A program made the position numbers and the translations under genes. 49,649 bases of DNA from Anaerolineae bacterium (GTDB lineage Bacteria > Chloroflexota > Anaerolineae > B4-G1), in NCBI GenBank assembly GCA_016931785.1, contig JAFGED010000202.1, forward strand, positions 1 through 49,649. Reading direction: 5' to 3'. The notes below the pieces were generated by a model. It saw only the letters and a program-made list of their open reading frames with translations. It had not been told where the DNA came from and searched no databases. Of the stretch, positions 49,563 through 49,649 are shown one piece after another; the first letter of the stretch is position 1, and each line of letters begins with the position of its first letter.

Positions 49563-49649
49563 GTAACTACTCAGGCTATTCGCCTGAGCAGTCTCCCTCG
49601 CTCGAAAAGGGGAGAGATGGGGGGTTTGGAGAGCGGCTTCGCCGCTCTC
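49563..49649. mobile_element. Second copy of the GTAA-ended MITE-like element (cut by window edge)
   Basis: It starts GTAACTACTCAGGCTATTCG (49563 onward), matching the left end at 2120, and continues GAGCAGTCTC-CTCGCTCGAAAA. It then enters the palindromic core: GGAGAGCGGC-TTC-GCCGCTCTC at the window end. The arm sequence differs from the 2120 copy at several positions and the three-base loop is TTC instead of GAA. The left flank 49555-49562 (CCTCAAAC) should reappear after the right end if an 8-bp duplication was made. It lies 14 bases upstream of the ABC ATPase start codon. Confidence 0.8.

Noticed and set aside
1-49649. CRISPR array, tRNA, rRNA or prophage
   Set aside because: No regularly spaced repeats with unique spacers, no cloverleaf-like sequence with GGTTCGA arm noticed, no rRNA and no phage structural genes were seen. 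A tRNA could be missed by eye; tRNAscan-SE would settle it.

Overview
The window looks like a piece of a Chloroflexota chromosome, probably Anaerolineae-like. I infer this from the mix of gene families: tandem GT-C membrane glycosyltransferases, DUF2079 proteins, GT87/DUF2029 proteins, secreted 'FGYP' repeat proteins, a DegS/DegU-type pair next to a Flp pilin, and many short dispersed repeats that sit in reading frames. No rRNA or marker phylogeny is available here, so the assignment is moderate. GC content is high in most of the glycosyltransferase block, but clearly lower around 11.4-17.6 kb and 41.7-43.2 kb.

Layout. 0-9.2 kb is mixed housekeeping and regulatory sequence: the 3' end of lysS; a secreted repeat protein with a good promoter and terminator; a minus-strand operon xerD-like > PH/SHOCT membrane protein > purine nucleoside phosphorylase > membrane-anchored beta-domain protein; a BNR/Asp-box propeller protein; a 48-residue Flp-type pilin missed by the ORF track; and a DegU/DegS-like two-component pair. 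9.5-47.6 kb is an unusually dense block of 22 polytopic membrane proteins of GT-C type (ArnT/PMT-like, GT87-like, DUF2079, AftB-like, YfhO-like), almost all on the minus strand. An asparagine synthase (asnB), a zinc-ribbon SAM methyltransferase and one DUF2079 gene remnant are embedded in it. From 37438 down to 17704, thirteen such genes follow one another mostly with 4-base stop/start overlaps, and look like one very long operon. 47.7-49.5 kb holds rsmG and a UgpC/MalK-type ABC ATPase.

How it may work together. GT-C enzymes usually take sugars from polyprenyl-phosphate carriers and act on the outer face of the membrane. The block therefore suggests construction or modification of a surface glycan or glycoproteins, with AsnB possibly making an amidated sugar and the methyltransferase possibly capping. 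No GT2 polyprenyl-phosphate sugar synthase, flippase, polymerase or oligosaccharyltransferase is present in the window, so donors must be made elsewhere. The substrates cannot be read from the sequence.

Small mobile or repetitive DNA is the other theme. (1) A 151-bp MITE-like element has 12-bp terminal inverted repeats starting GTAA, an 8-bp target duplication and a perfect 32-bp palindromic core; a second copy starts at the right edge of the window. (2) A modular palindromic element occurs four times. Two copies are inserted in frame inside membrane-protein genes, and removing each with one 2-bp flank (126 or 228 nt) restores the expected protein. (3) About 97-bp elements with GGGGC(GC)ATTT-type inverted ends. 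(4) Heptamer/octamer tandem repeats and short palindromes sit in frame inside several GT-C genes.
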